A stretch of DNA of 64,000 nucleotides, taken from the NCBI GenBank assembly GCA_027924645.1, contig BSBN01000297.1, positions 2,418,001 to 2,482,000 on the forward strand, read 5' to 3'. This document shows positions 1 to 10,627 of this stretch, one piece after another (the stretch's first letter is position 1; each line of letters begins with the position of its first letter). The translations under genes and the position numbers were made by a program. Source of the DNA: Cunninghamia lanceolata (Eukaryota > Streptophyta > Pinopsida > Cupressales > Cupressaceae). The notes below the pieces were generated by a model. It was given only the letters and a program-made list of their open reading frames with translations, searched no databases and was not told the DNA's origin.

Positions 1-549
1 ACCACAACCTCTATGTAGAATAAACACCAATCATGAAAAATAAAAAATCAAGAATTAAAGTTTTGGATCTTATCTAAGATAAATATTCTCACACTATCCA
101 ATTTAAAGTAGGTTTCAATCAAGAATAATGAATCCAATCTCTAGTTTTCAAAGAGAAAATATCTACGGTTTTAATGAATTTGTGGAAGAAGTGTAAGGTA
201 AAGAACCAACTAAAATTATTAGTAATAGGTTTTCTTTCATCTAGGATAACAAGGGACCATGGAAGGGATGTTCAACTAAAATTATTAGTAATAGGTTTTA
301 TTTGTAGTCAACTTGTAAATAAATGTCTTTTTAATGTGAATTTGTAGTCATCTTGTAATCATAAGATTTGAGCTCTAGTTGTCAAGATTCTGTGTGTAAA
401 CTTTTTGTGAAGAGCAAAATATTGCAATGTCCTATTTTGTTTTTCATAGTGCGTATTAATGAAAAGCGAATGTATTAACAAGATAATTTCAACAATATTC
501 TCTTGGTGCACAACTGTTATGTGACCATTGTCATTGTTGTGTATTACAG
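1..549. other. No gene seen; AT-rich flank or intron
   Basis: I see no coding similarity or element boundary here. The stretch ends in a T-rich tract and an AG that could act as the splice acceptor for the exon at 550, so at least its right end may be an intron of the decayed SET-domain gene. Confidence 0.4.
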
Positions 550-660
550 GATCTAGAGGAGGCCATGGAGAGAGGACATGGATAGTGTAGAACTACTAAA
601 TCACAGAGAGGAAAGTGGGTGGAAATAGATATGACAACGAAATCTGTAGATACAATAGAG
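550..660 (+). pseudogene. Exon-like block 1 of SET-like pseudogene
   Basis: Bounded by an AG acceptor and a GTAAGA donor. It encodes a block ending RGKWVEIDMTTKSVDTIE that is repeated, diverged, in the block at 1187. An in-frame TAG lies after the first dozen codons. Confidence 0.45.
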
Positions 661-972
661 GTAAGAAGAGAAAGCAACCTCAACCAAAGGAGGAAGGTGT
701 TTATGAATTCACAAATGCTACGACATAGAGGAGATAAAGTCATTTTTTTGTCCATGAGGCCTCTGAGGTCAAACTTATTGGTTGAAAATGCATATGAATG
801 GTGATTAAATGCAATTCTATGATCAAGGGAAAAGTTTGAAAATTAGGATGGCCAAAACATGATATCAATATGTCAAATATATGACTAAAGTGAGGTTTTG
901 TGTTGGATAGCATATTAGTTGAAATGATATAATTGGTGTACTAAACATTATTTACTATGTTGTGTATTATAG

Positions 973-1351
973 GGGCCAGACGAGGCCATGGCAATAGATC
1001 GTGTCATATCAAATGAGGACACAACAGATGAAGCGGGACATCAGGTACTCAAATTTTGACTTAACTTAGGAAAAAATGATCTGATGTCATTTTGTGATAC
1101 GTCCATCTTTTTTCACAATATTATTGAAATTTATAATGTATTATCCAATCTTGACATAAATTAATGCATGTTGTTGATTATTTTAGATGGAGATTGGAGC
1201 AAATGTAGAGCCTAAGCATTCAACTAGCAAAAGAACAAGATATGTACGTGGATGTGGACCTAAAACTGTTAAATCATGTAGAGGACAGTGGGTGGAAGAG
1301 GATATGACAATGGATCCTACAGACACAATAAATTATTGCACTGAACAAGAG
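973..1351 (+). pseudogene. Exon-like blocks 2 and 3 of SET-like pseudogene
   Basis: Block 2 (973-1044) starts after TTATAG and ends at a GT donor; it opens with GPDEAMAIDRV, like the start of block 1 (DLEEAMERG). Block 3 (1187-1351) follows ATTTTAG and encodes KSCRGQWVEEDMT, matching the second half of block 1. Exon ends are inferred from splice consensus and from the extent of mutual similarity. Confidence 0.4.
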
Positions 1352-4300
1352 GTTGGTGTTGTGTGGTTACACAACACGCCCCATTTTGTCTTGGTAAAAC
1401 AGGAGCCCAACTTTTGCTTGGCATGTTTTTGTGCTTTCTGGCGGTTTTGGTAAAAAGTAAGTCATGCAGATCATCATGCATGGGAAGCTGGGTAAGTCAT
1501 CATCATGAGGTTAGTTTGTCAAAGCTCATATTTCATTCCAGTAACCTCATATTTAGAAAGAGCATCAAATTTCATGCAGGTTTGCCTTTTGCATCACCCT
1601 GATATTCGCTAGGGTGTGAAAATTATGAATGGTCAAAGTTTGGTCAAACTTGATAATCGCAAGAGCAGGATCATATTTTTTGTAGCATCAGTCATGTTAC
1701 AGAAGGTCATCCTGATCTAATTTATCACCCGATAAATCATGCGGTCTGAATATCCGGACGCCAATTTTAAGTGATAGTGTCCTTTACCCGTCGATGGCCT
1801 TATGCATTTCGCGAGGATCATATTTCTCAATGTAACCCGATATTTAAATATCCTCCTGCCATGAAATATCCCCCTAGCCAATATCCTGATGATGTCGTTC
1901 AAGTCTGATAAACGAAGAAACGATATGACGATGACATCATCATCACATTTACCTCTCGGCAGGATATTTCATAAACATGACCCTGTTCGCATAACTTGAC
2001 GATGACGTCATCATACCTCAACGATATAGTGAACGAATATCTGGATGACGTCACCCCGATATCCTTAGAATAAGAAAAGGAATGACTTCGGTCATCATCA
2101 CCATCTCAACGCGACCCAATATTTTCTAATATCCTCCTGACGTATAAAGCACGACTTAAGGGTGCGTTTATCACTCGATATTGTCAGGATGGCTTTTCCT
2201 CTCGAGGAGGATGATCATGATCCTGCTCACATAATATGACGATGACGTCATAAGTGCCATAACGCTGAACCAAGTCGATATCCTGATGACGTCATCATGA
2301 TATTTCGACACTGGGTCAATTTTGTTGCGGGGGTCATATTTCTTAACGTCCCGGTTTCCTTCAGTATGACCATGACGTCAGCCTTTCACATGTTAACAAA
2401 GCCCGTCCATGATGATGACATCATCATCATATCCTGATCTATGAAGAGAGTCATATTAGTTAATATCCCTCATATTAGCTAATGTGCATACCCGGACTCG
2501 ATAGTTTTATTCAATGGAATTTAGTGAACAGAAGTGCATGCATTGCATATGCATGATCTTATGCATGCGATAACTGAAAATGTAAGGCTTGCAGATCATA
2601 TGAAAGGTCCCCATCACCCTTGGAATACAAAAAAGGCTACCGAAAGGTGAAACTATTTGCAAAATTCAGAGAAACTCGGAAAATTAGGAAATTTTTGATC
2701 TTCCCCTTAGCAGGGTCATAACTCCTAGCCATGTTATCAGAATTTAAACTTTTTGGACTCATTGGAAAGATAAACTAGTTTTCTAGTTTGAGTTTCCCAA
2801 TCACTTAGGCTTAATGCCAAGTTACCAAGAACGTGTTGAGCCCTAATTTCGCTCCGAAGGCCTCCGAAAATGCAATTTACTAAGATGTAGAAAATACAAA
2901 AAAATTACATTTTTGATATTTTTATCAAAAATCGCTCAAATGACCCTGGCTGGACCTGATCAGATATTGAAACTATTTTAGGGCCTGACAGCATGTTTTC
3001 CAGTTAACGATAGTCACCCGGACCCTCTTGACCACCTATGGGCATTTAGTTGCGCGAATTTTCTCATATGCTCAATATTCATAACCCGATATATGTAGGT
3101 TTGCACATTCACAGCCTGATAAAATGTAAATGTTTATTTTCCTGCTAGTTATTAAATGATGATGCTTAATTCTTGTCTGTTTGTTGCAGGATGTTGGAGC
3201 TATATGAAGTGGCTGAAAATTGCCAACTGGCGGGCAACATGAACCAGAGCTGGGGAGGATATTATCAAATATGCTGTATGCTAGCTGGAAGATGGACCAG
3301 GTCAAAGATGCTGGAATATTCTGTGCCAGCTGTGTATTTTCCAACTGGCAGGCACGTGCTGTTCATCTGGACCATTGATTGTTCTGGGAGGATCCTGATC
3401 CTTGGATCATTGTAACTGTTTTCTGGCCTTTGTTCTCTAAAAGGGCAGAACTTGTCAAAAATTAAGAAGTATGGGAATATCTGGCAAAATAAGGCCAATT
3501 ACTGTAGAATCAAATAGGAGATCGGATTATTGAGACTAATGAGGATTGAATTGTTGAAATGTCAAGGTTCTTTCTTCAGATCGTTGTAAATGTACTTATT
3601 CTAAAGCATACTGAATGGAGATGAAGCTTCAGATTACATCCTGATTGTAAATTTTACGTAATCTTCATGTTGATTTCTGGATATGTACTAGTGAATGCTG
3701 TGTTCAACTAGAAGCGCTTTCATTTCATTACATGTTGTTGTCAACTTTTCCTTTGAAGATTTGCACTGGATCATGCGGATTTGTGGAATGTCCTGGTGAA
3801 GTATGATTCTAGTTTCCTTCTTTTCATTTCATGTATGGGAGCTTGTATGTGGATCAGTGATCTCAGTCAATTAGTTTTGGGAATCTCATTCTTTAACCCT
3901 TTTCCTTTTTTTTTAATTTCATAAATTCATCACCATAACTGCAAGTGATGACAAATAATAAGCAGAAATAGAGAGGTATGCTGACATCCCGTAGGTAACT
4001 AAAAATCATTAGCATATTTGAGTTAAATGCATGTAGTATTGAAAATATCATGCAAAGAATCATAAATAATGGTAGAAATCATGCAAATATCAACCTGTAA
4101 GAATATTATTTGACTAAATTCACAGTGCAGAGGTAGAATTATTGGAGATTTATGCAGAGCAGACATAGAGAGCAGGATATTTGGAGAAATAATGATGAAC
4201 TTTGCAGAAATTACTGAAGAATGTAAGGCCCCTGAATGATTAACAGCAACACACATCAACCACTGAGTAACGTCAATAGATTATGAACTAATTAACGGAG

Positions 4301-4689
4301 ACTTGGGATCATGAATTCTTTGAATTCATCATATCTTTCAAGATGAATAAAGGTTGATGTGTAACTTTTATTCTATGTTTGTTTATGACTAACATCATGA
4401 CCAACAGTTGGTTAGGACTATAGTACATGGGATGAATACTTTGAGAAAATTGTTGTTTGTAGATGTTTTGTATGTCGTGGAAAGAAACAATTCAAATGAA
4501 CAATTATACAAAGACATTACATATATGATGAGATTCCAATCAACAATATGCCTCCTACAATCGATTCAAATCCAATAGGAATTGTGGTAATGAATTTTCC
4601 AATTTGATATAAATAACATGTATACTTCGTTTAAACACTATTTTATATTATTTAAATAACGAATTTTTTTTCTTAATGGATACTTACAG
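1352..4689. other. Large intron-like region with unclassified repeat insertions
   Basis: No recognisable domain. From about 1590 to 3060 the base composition changes: there are more CpGs and many copies of a GATATCCTGATGACGTCATC-like phrase, which suggests an inserted repeat of unknown class. From about 3060 to 4689 the DNA is again AT-rich. Open frames around 3072-3500 on both strands show no family I recognise and I treat them as chance. Confidence 0.4.
2003..2380. repeat. Cluster of TGACGTCA palindromes
   Basis: Five exact TGACGTCA octamers lie at 2003-2010, 2046-2053, 2243-2250, 2287-2294 and 2373-2380, with near-copies (TGACATCA, TGATGTC) around them. The one at 2287 sits in a 26-bp palindrome (2278-2303) with a single mismatched pair. 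TGACGTCA is the CRE/TGA-type bZIP site. The cluster may be regulatory or simply the unit of a degenerate repeat. Confidence 0.6.
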
Positions 4690-5554
4690 GATAAAGTTCT
4701 TGGTTTAAAGTTTCCAAAGTTTCCTGGATCACTGACTTCTAGCATAGAGGGAAATGATCATTTATCAGATGATACATCTAACAAAAATATGTGCCAATAT
4801 ACTAGCTTGGAAGATGAGGAATTAATGAAAACAAGTAACCGAACAAGAACTAGTTTAAAGATGCATAATTTGCTTAAAGACAAGGGGAAGGTGGACTACA
4901 TACCCTATGAGAATGAATGTGATGGAGATGATGAATTGACCCTAAGTTTGAGATCAATTTGCAAAGAGACATTTGATTGTCGACTATATTGTGCTTGGCA
5001 TAGTGATAAACTACTACCTAGAGTGTATGAGGTGTTTCAATTTTGGGGATACAACTACATGATACGACCCTCCAATATTCATGGAGAGAATCTAGGCCTC
5101 TTTATTGTACAAAATGTACATGTGGGATCTAAACATAGAAACAATTCAGAACAAACCACTAGGAGATTAATGCCATATTATGGTCCATCATATTACAGTG
5201 GTGAATGGAAAATGCTAGCAGAATATAAGCCTAACATGTCAACATATGGTCTAAATTCGAATATGTCTACACATTGTCTCCAATTGGAAAGTGGAAAAGA
5301 AATGAATAGATGTCATCTTATGTAGATAGATGGACATGCATACATACAAAAATATTGCAGGATTTATAAATAGTAGTAAGGGAAGGGACCCTACTGTAAG
5401 ACTGAATTGTCAATTTGTTGAGGTCATAAATGATAAAGATGGAGATATGGAAAGAGAGGTTGATAGATTGATAATGGTTGAGGCTATTATGGACCTTACC
5501 ATTGCGGATGAGTTATTGATTGATTACCCCTTCTTAAAACACACTCCTACGTGA

Positions 5555-6650
5555 AAGAAAAGGGAAGAACAAGGTCTCCCTAAGGATGTTCTTAAGGGCA
5601 AAAAACCAAAGAATAATAAATGAGTGTGGACTGATGTTTTATAAACTATGTTGTCAAAATTATGTTTTATTTAAACTATTGTATAAAAAAGGTAGTCTAT
5701 AAAATAATGTTCCATTATTCAATTGAGAAGTAGATGAAAGGTTTTGAGAATGCTTCTAAGACTAGGGTTTGCAATTTGAAAGTATGCTAATGAGTGAGAT
5801 CAGTGCTTTATCCATTGGGCAATAGGGTCAAGAGTTAGTGATCTATAAATCTATACCTTGTATAGATGTGCAAGGATGTCATGTTATAAGGTTCTTAATT
5901 ATCCCAATGATGTTTCCCTAAATTACTGTGAGCAACTGAAAGGATTTTTAATTCTAGTGAGAAGGAAACCTGACCAAGATCGTTTTGTTTAAAGGGTTTT
6001 AACTCCTGGCAGAGACCAATGAACTTAAACAATTTGGGAGGAATTAAGTCAACTTGTTGCAGAAACCAATCAAATTGATCACATAGAACAACAAATGTGC
6101 ACTGATAAACTAATCATATCCTTGATATGTCAGTTTAAATAATTTAGAAAACCATTTTGAAGACAACCATGCATCCCATAAAATGAAATTTAACACAACA
6201 ATTGAACACCAAATAACTCTGCTCCTTTGCATTAATTTAGAAATTCAAATTTATATGGAAACATAGACAAGTATAGATGAATATTTGAAATATTGTTCTA
6301 TATTGTATAAATAAAAGTTCTTTCTTATGTAAATAAGAGATTCTTCCTTTTTTTCTAATGGCCTTAGTATCCTATTAATAGGATGCAAACAAGCTTCAGG
6401 CCCTAAACATTGCATCTTTTCATAATTGCACCTATTAGTAACTAATGCATAATTAGGAAAACATAAAGAAAGATAGAAGCACATGCAGCGATCAGATTCT
6501 GGTTCCATTAATCACCATAGAGTGACCTATGACCCAAAGGTCTAGCAAGGTCATCCTCATCCCCTTGATACAGATTGACACACTTGCATTGCTGGGCAAA
6601 ATTGTACTGCACCTACTTCATCATAATGCTCTGGTTATAAACAGATTTAT
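5555..6650. other. No gene seen
   Basis: AT-rich sequence between the SET-like pseudogene and the 3' end of the minus-strand ORF. It may hold the 3' non-coding part of the element that carries that ORF, but I could not find a terminal repeat. Confidence 0.4.
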
Positions 6651-7808
6651 TCAACCAACATGGTCGATGTATTCCTGATTAGCATATGGATATGTGTCAA
6701 CTAAATTGTTCATTGTTGACTCTAGAGCAAATATCTTTCCCAGGCATGCATAAGTATTTTCCTTCACCTTTTCCTCATTGTTTATATTTTCGAGCAATGG
6801 TGGCAATAACCGATCCATTTCATTCTTCTCGGTGTCCTTGTCTTTTAGGTTACCTTCATCATTGAAAAAGTTAGGAAGTGCCAGATCAAGACGCTGGTCA
6901 AAGTCTTTCAAATCCTCTACCAGCAAACCATTAAATCTCTCATGCTCTCCAATCAATTCATTATATTGCTTGAGCATTTGTTCCTTAGTGCTAGCTTTGG
7001 CAGTCAACCCTTCTTTCATCTCCAACATCCTCAGATGTAGCCTTTTATGTTCCTGATACAGTTGATGCGTTCTCTTATGCAAATCCAACACCTTATCATT
7101 GTTTTTCATCATTTGGATAAACCTTCTTTGGATTAATTTAGAAGCCATATTATATTTGACAGTTTTTAACTCAGTTTCTAACTGCTCACTTCTCCTTTGA
7201 AAATTTTCTGTTTTAAGCTTCCAGTAGTTAGCATCTGCTATGGCTTTTGTAACCCTTTGATCAAATTCTAGGTATGGTGAATAACCGCTAGATGAAGGCA
7301 ACTTATCTTTGTGAGTAGCAATCTCCTGTCTCAACATGACATTCTCTTTCTTGTATAAATCATTATCCTTAATAAATTTTTCAATTTGTGCCTTGGTAAA
7401 CCTTGTAATATTAATATTTAAATTGGCAGTTCTATAGGATCAATATCCTCAATCCTTTGTATCAAAAGGTGACCGAACACCTTATTTGGATAATCAATGA
7501 TATATGGTCTTTTATTAGGAGGATACAATGCCCATATAAGCAATGCTCTTCTATTAGGGTCATACCTTGATCCTCTTCTGATATCATCCAAGGCTACTAT
7601 GCTGAGTTTTATCTTCTTGTCTTGATTTCTATTGAAAGTATCAAATACAATGGCCGAGGCCATATCCCATCCAGGAATCAAAATTACACCTAGTTCTTGT
7701 AACAATGTCCTCCCCCTTTATGGAGTCATTATCTCCAATTCTTTATCAATTTCCTTCTGAAGCTCCAATAGCACCTCATCCTGTATTTCAGGAGTGATAT
7801 CTTTTATT
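6651..7808 (-). pseudogene. 3' part of long non-pol ORF, coiled-coil half
   Basis: This is the C-terminal part of the minus-strand ORF that begins at 17097. It reads through the insertion site: removing 7814-15102 and one CTTTC copy rejoins the frame through ...GKQARE / IKDITPEIQ. A TAA near 7728 interrupts it, followed by LQELGVILIPGWDM (codons from 7705 down), and a frameshift near 7418 leads into a Lys/Glu/Leu-rich stretch (7337 to 6651) with strong coiled-coil character, ending in TGA at 6651-6653. I recognise no Pfam-type domain. The full ORF would be about 1,050 codons. Its N-terminal half resembles two other ORFs in this window, so I infer a retroelement-associated ORF family. Confidence 0.6.
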
Positions 7809-7813
7809 CTTTC
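7809..7813. repeat. Target site duplication CTTTC (left)
   Basis: CTTTC just before the TG of the left LTR is matched by CTTTC at 15103-15107 just after the CA of the right LTR. Confidence 0.95.
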
Positions 7814-8912
7814 TGTTGGCAAGAGACACTATATGGCTTCATGAATGTTGTCATTGATGGCAACAAAGGTTATCTCACACATCCGCAAGACATGATGAGT
7901 CTCTACCGGAAGTCAGATTGAAGAAGTGTTATGATCCGGTAAGTAAGAACAGAGTAGTCAGCAAGGTCTGACAGTCAGGTCCGGATCTCTCAGAGGAAGT
8001 ATTTCAGTAAAGTGAGGATTTGGGGAAGTCAAGAGGAGTACCTTGATTAATAGATTTCAAGGATTTAGCCTCCGGTGATGGAAGGGTGAAGAGATATGAG
8101 AACTTGAGTGTTGGGTTCCTGTTTGATAGAGTAGACAGAGGAAGAACTGTACCGGTAGAATGTCAGACCCAAATCCAAAAGAGATATTGCTAATGACTAA
8201 GTTTCTTGAGGTATCATTCATGATTGGCTGACATGATTGAAGACTTCTACAAGCATATTCTTGATCCGCATTACTTGGTATGGAAGGATTCAGCTGACAG
8301 ACCAGAGTTTGAGATAATATTGACTATTCCGGATGCCGACTATGAAAGTGTTGAAATCACTTGTGCGGATATATATATATATAAGATGGATTTAGTTGTG
8401 AAGGTGTGTGTGGTGTATGTATTAAAGTGTGAATAAAAGCAGGAGAATAGTATAGAAGGCAGAAAAATAGGTTCGGAATGTAAGAGGACAACAACACTTA
8501 AGGAGAGTAAGAATGAAGTGCAGCAGATCAGTCTATTGAGCTTAACCGGAACTGAACTTTAGCATGGGTGGATGCTTCTCATCAGTTCAAGTTTTCTTCT
8601 TGTAGATAGTAAGTCTTTTGTAGGCAGTGAGCCTCTTGTGAGCAGTGTGCTCGGGCAGTGAGCCCTAATTGGCAAGTGCCATTTTGTATCTTCTATTCTT
8701 CTAACATAGAATAATATCTTGGGTTAATCACCCCATGGTTTTTTCCCTTAACAGGGTTTCCACGTCAAAATTATTGTGTCATGTGTATTAGTGTTATTTC
8801 CATTTCATGATTATGCTTGCTTATTTGATCTGATGTTGCATTAACTATTAAGAAAGCATAGAAAGTTGAAATATTAGGATAACTGATTCACCCCCCCTCT
8901 CAGTTATCAATA
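7814..8912 (+). repeat. 5' LTR of pol-less Copia-like element
   Basis: Runs from TGTTGGCAAG to TATCAATA; the right LTR ends TATCAACA, so the final CA has mutated here. It contains a (TA)n run near 8370 and the terminal C-loop hairpin at 8878-8908. Confidence 0.95.
8878..8908 (+). other. C-loop hairpin at LTR 3' end
   Basis: GATAACTGA pairs perfectly with TCAGTTATC around a TTCACCCCCCCTC-type loop, a few bases before the LTR end and PBS. The same structure with changed but still paired bases occurs in the Copia (46797-46828) and the solo LTR (48348-48378). Confidence 0.8.
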
Positions 8913-8914
8913 AT

Positions 8915-8926
8915 TGGTATCAGAGC
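8915..8926 (+). other. Primer binding site, initiator Met tRNA type
   Basis: TGGTATCAGAGC lies 2 bases after the 5' LTR and is the classic complement of the plant initiator methionine tRNA 3' end, used by most plant Copia elements. Confidence 0.95.
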
Positions 8927-8977
8927 CAAGTTCCTCCCAACAGAGCCTAACATCTTGAGGAAGATCTGGGAATTCAA

Positions 8978-10159
8978 ATGGATGTGTATGGTATAAAGGA
9001 GCAACTTAAGTCTGTCCTTGATGATCTTGAGCAGTCAAATTCTGAAGTCAATGAATTGAAGGAAAGACTCAAATAGGCTGATGATTTCATAAAAGAACTA
9101 AAAGAGAAATTGAGTCTCTCTATGAAAAAGAGAAAGGAGCTACTTCAACAATTGACAAGTCAAGGTGAAGCCAATGATACAAATGGAGATCTGAAAGAGA
9201 AAACCAAGTTATGTGAAAAGTTATCAAAAGAAATCATCATGGTAAGACATGAAATGGAATCAGGAGTTATGAAGTTTACCCAAGAAATTGAAGAAAGAAG
9301 AAAATCTGAAGATGATCTAAGACAATCTCTCAAGGAAAAATCAGAAGACTGCCACAAGATGGATAGAATAATCAGACATCTTGAATCTGATCTTGAAGAT
9401 GCTAAAGATAATGAAGAAAAACTTGAGGATCAAATTGTCTCTCTTAAAAAGGATCTTCAAACAACAAATGAATACAAAGAGAAATTCAAGATAAGCTCTT
9501 CTCAACTTGAAGTTCTTCTTGAAAGCCAAAAGAGGGTAGATGACAAGTGTGGCCTGGGGTATGAAAAAGGTGAAAGCTCTAGATCCGGTCGAAAGAATTT
9601 TGGATCAGAAAATCCAAGGAATAGGCCTAGAAGACCTCTGGTAAGGCAACCTAATGCTCAAAGATATCCATCCTTTAATGGATACTGCCACAACTGCAAT
9701 AACTTTGGTCATAAGGCTAATCAGTGTAGAAAGAGAATGAATTAGACTAATACATCCTTCTTCAGACAGTGTTTCAACTGCAAAAGGTATGGTCACAAAT
9801 CTCATGAATGCAGAAATATGCAAATGAACAATTCATTCAATGGTAGATGCTTTGCATGCAATAGAATGGGTCATATGGCTAATCAATGTAGATCATAAGG
9901 ATATCAATCAAATATGCAAAGAAATGTTGTTTTCCAAATTTGCAATAGATCCGGTCATATTGTAAAATTCTGTAGAAGCAAGAATCAGGACAAAAGAGGT
10001 CCAGTACATCATAATCAGAATCAAGATAAGGGAAAATGAAAAGTGAATGCAGATGAATTTCAAAGTGAGATGAACAAGATTTGGGTGAAAAAAAGTACAG
10101 AGAATGTAGGGGATGGATCCGCACCAGACTCTAGTGCTGATATTCCTTCCAGAAATTAA
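8978..10159 (+). pseudogene. Gag-like ORF: coiled coil plus four zinc knuckles
   Basis: One frame runs from ATG 8978 to TAA 10157-10159, broken by TAG 9074, TAG 9743, TAA 9896 and TGA 10037; each would be Gln or Arg if one C-to-T change were undone. The first 180 codons are Glu/Lys/Leu-rich heptad-like coiled coil. Then come four CCHC knuckles: CHNCNNFGHKANQC, CFNCKRYGHKSHEC, CFACNRMGHMANQC and a fourth whose first Cys is now Phe. Knuckles of this type bind the packaged RNA in Gag. There is no UBN2-type Copia Gag domain, unlike the Copia at 40975, so the RNA-binding tail is attached to a different N-terminus. Confidence 0.75.
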
Positions 10160-10627
10160 AAAGTGAGCTTTGGCTCAAGGGGAAACACAAAGAAAACCAT
10201 TTTCCCCCAGCCAGTCAATTGGTGCCGGAACTGGCACAAGGAGAGTTGCGGATTAAAGGGTTCATAAGAGAAACATCTAAATAAACTATGGTTAAGATTT
10301 GGAAGATCCGCAAGATGTTTAGATCAAGATTGATCTGGTTCTTCAATTCATCCGAATAAGGCAAACCGGAATGACTTAGGTCGAGCATTTATTACAACTT
10401 GGTATTAGGGTTTGCAGAGTAATATAAGAGTTCTTCTTATTAAACATTTGCTCATTATGCATTTAAGAAGAAGAAAAGAGGAGCTCTGCAACAAATTTCC
10501 TCAAGCCCGTCAAAGTTCATTTGCAGAAGTTGATTCATCCAGAAATCAATTCGGCTCACTCCGTGAAACCTAAAGGCACAAAAGGTATTTTCCGTTCTTA
10601 AATATCTCTCTGCAAATCTTTTTAAAG
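10160..10627. other. Spacer between the two ORFs
   Basis: No coding similarity seen. It separates the gag-like ORF from the second ORF and may act as leader for the latter. Confidence 0.4.

Larger units (their letters stand above)
550..5554 (+). pseudogene. Decayed multi-exon SET-domain (histone methyltransferase-like) gene
   Basis: Exon-like blocks with AG/GT borders lie at 550-660 (donor GTAAGA), 973-1044, 1187-1351 and 4690-5554 (acceptor TTACAG). The last block carries SET-like motifs in order: IRPSNIHGENLGLF near the start of the fold, LMPYYG, then GFINSS...LNC and DELLIDY, which resemble the RFINHSC-PNC and EELTFDY substrate and cofactor motifs of SET lysine methyltransferases. A TAG at 5323-5325 and a frameshift near 5330-5345 separate the two halves of the domain, and 550-660 has an in-frame TAG. 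Introns are retained, so this is a decayed genomic copy rather than a processed one. The small exons at 550 and 1187 both encode a K-S-x-R-G-x-W-V-E-x-D-M-T block, suggesting internal exon duplication. SET assignment is from motifs only; the exact subfamily is unknown. Confidence 0.6.

Noticed and set aside
3072..3498. Overlapping open frames on both strands as a possible gene
   Set aside because: No domain, no sensible composition, and both strands are open simply because stops are sparse locally.
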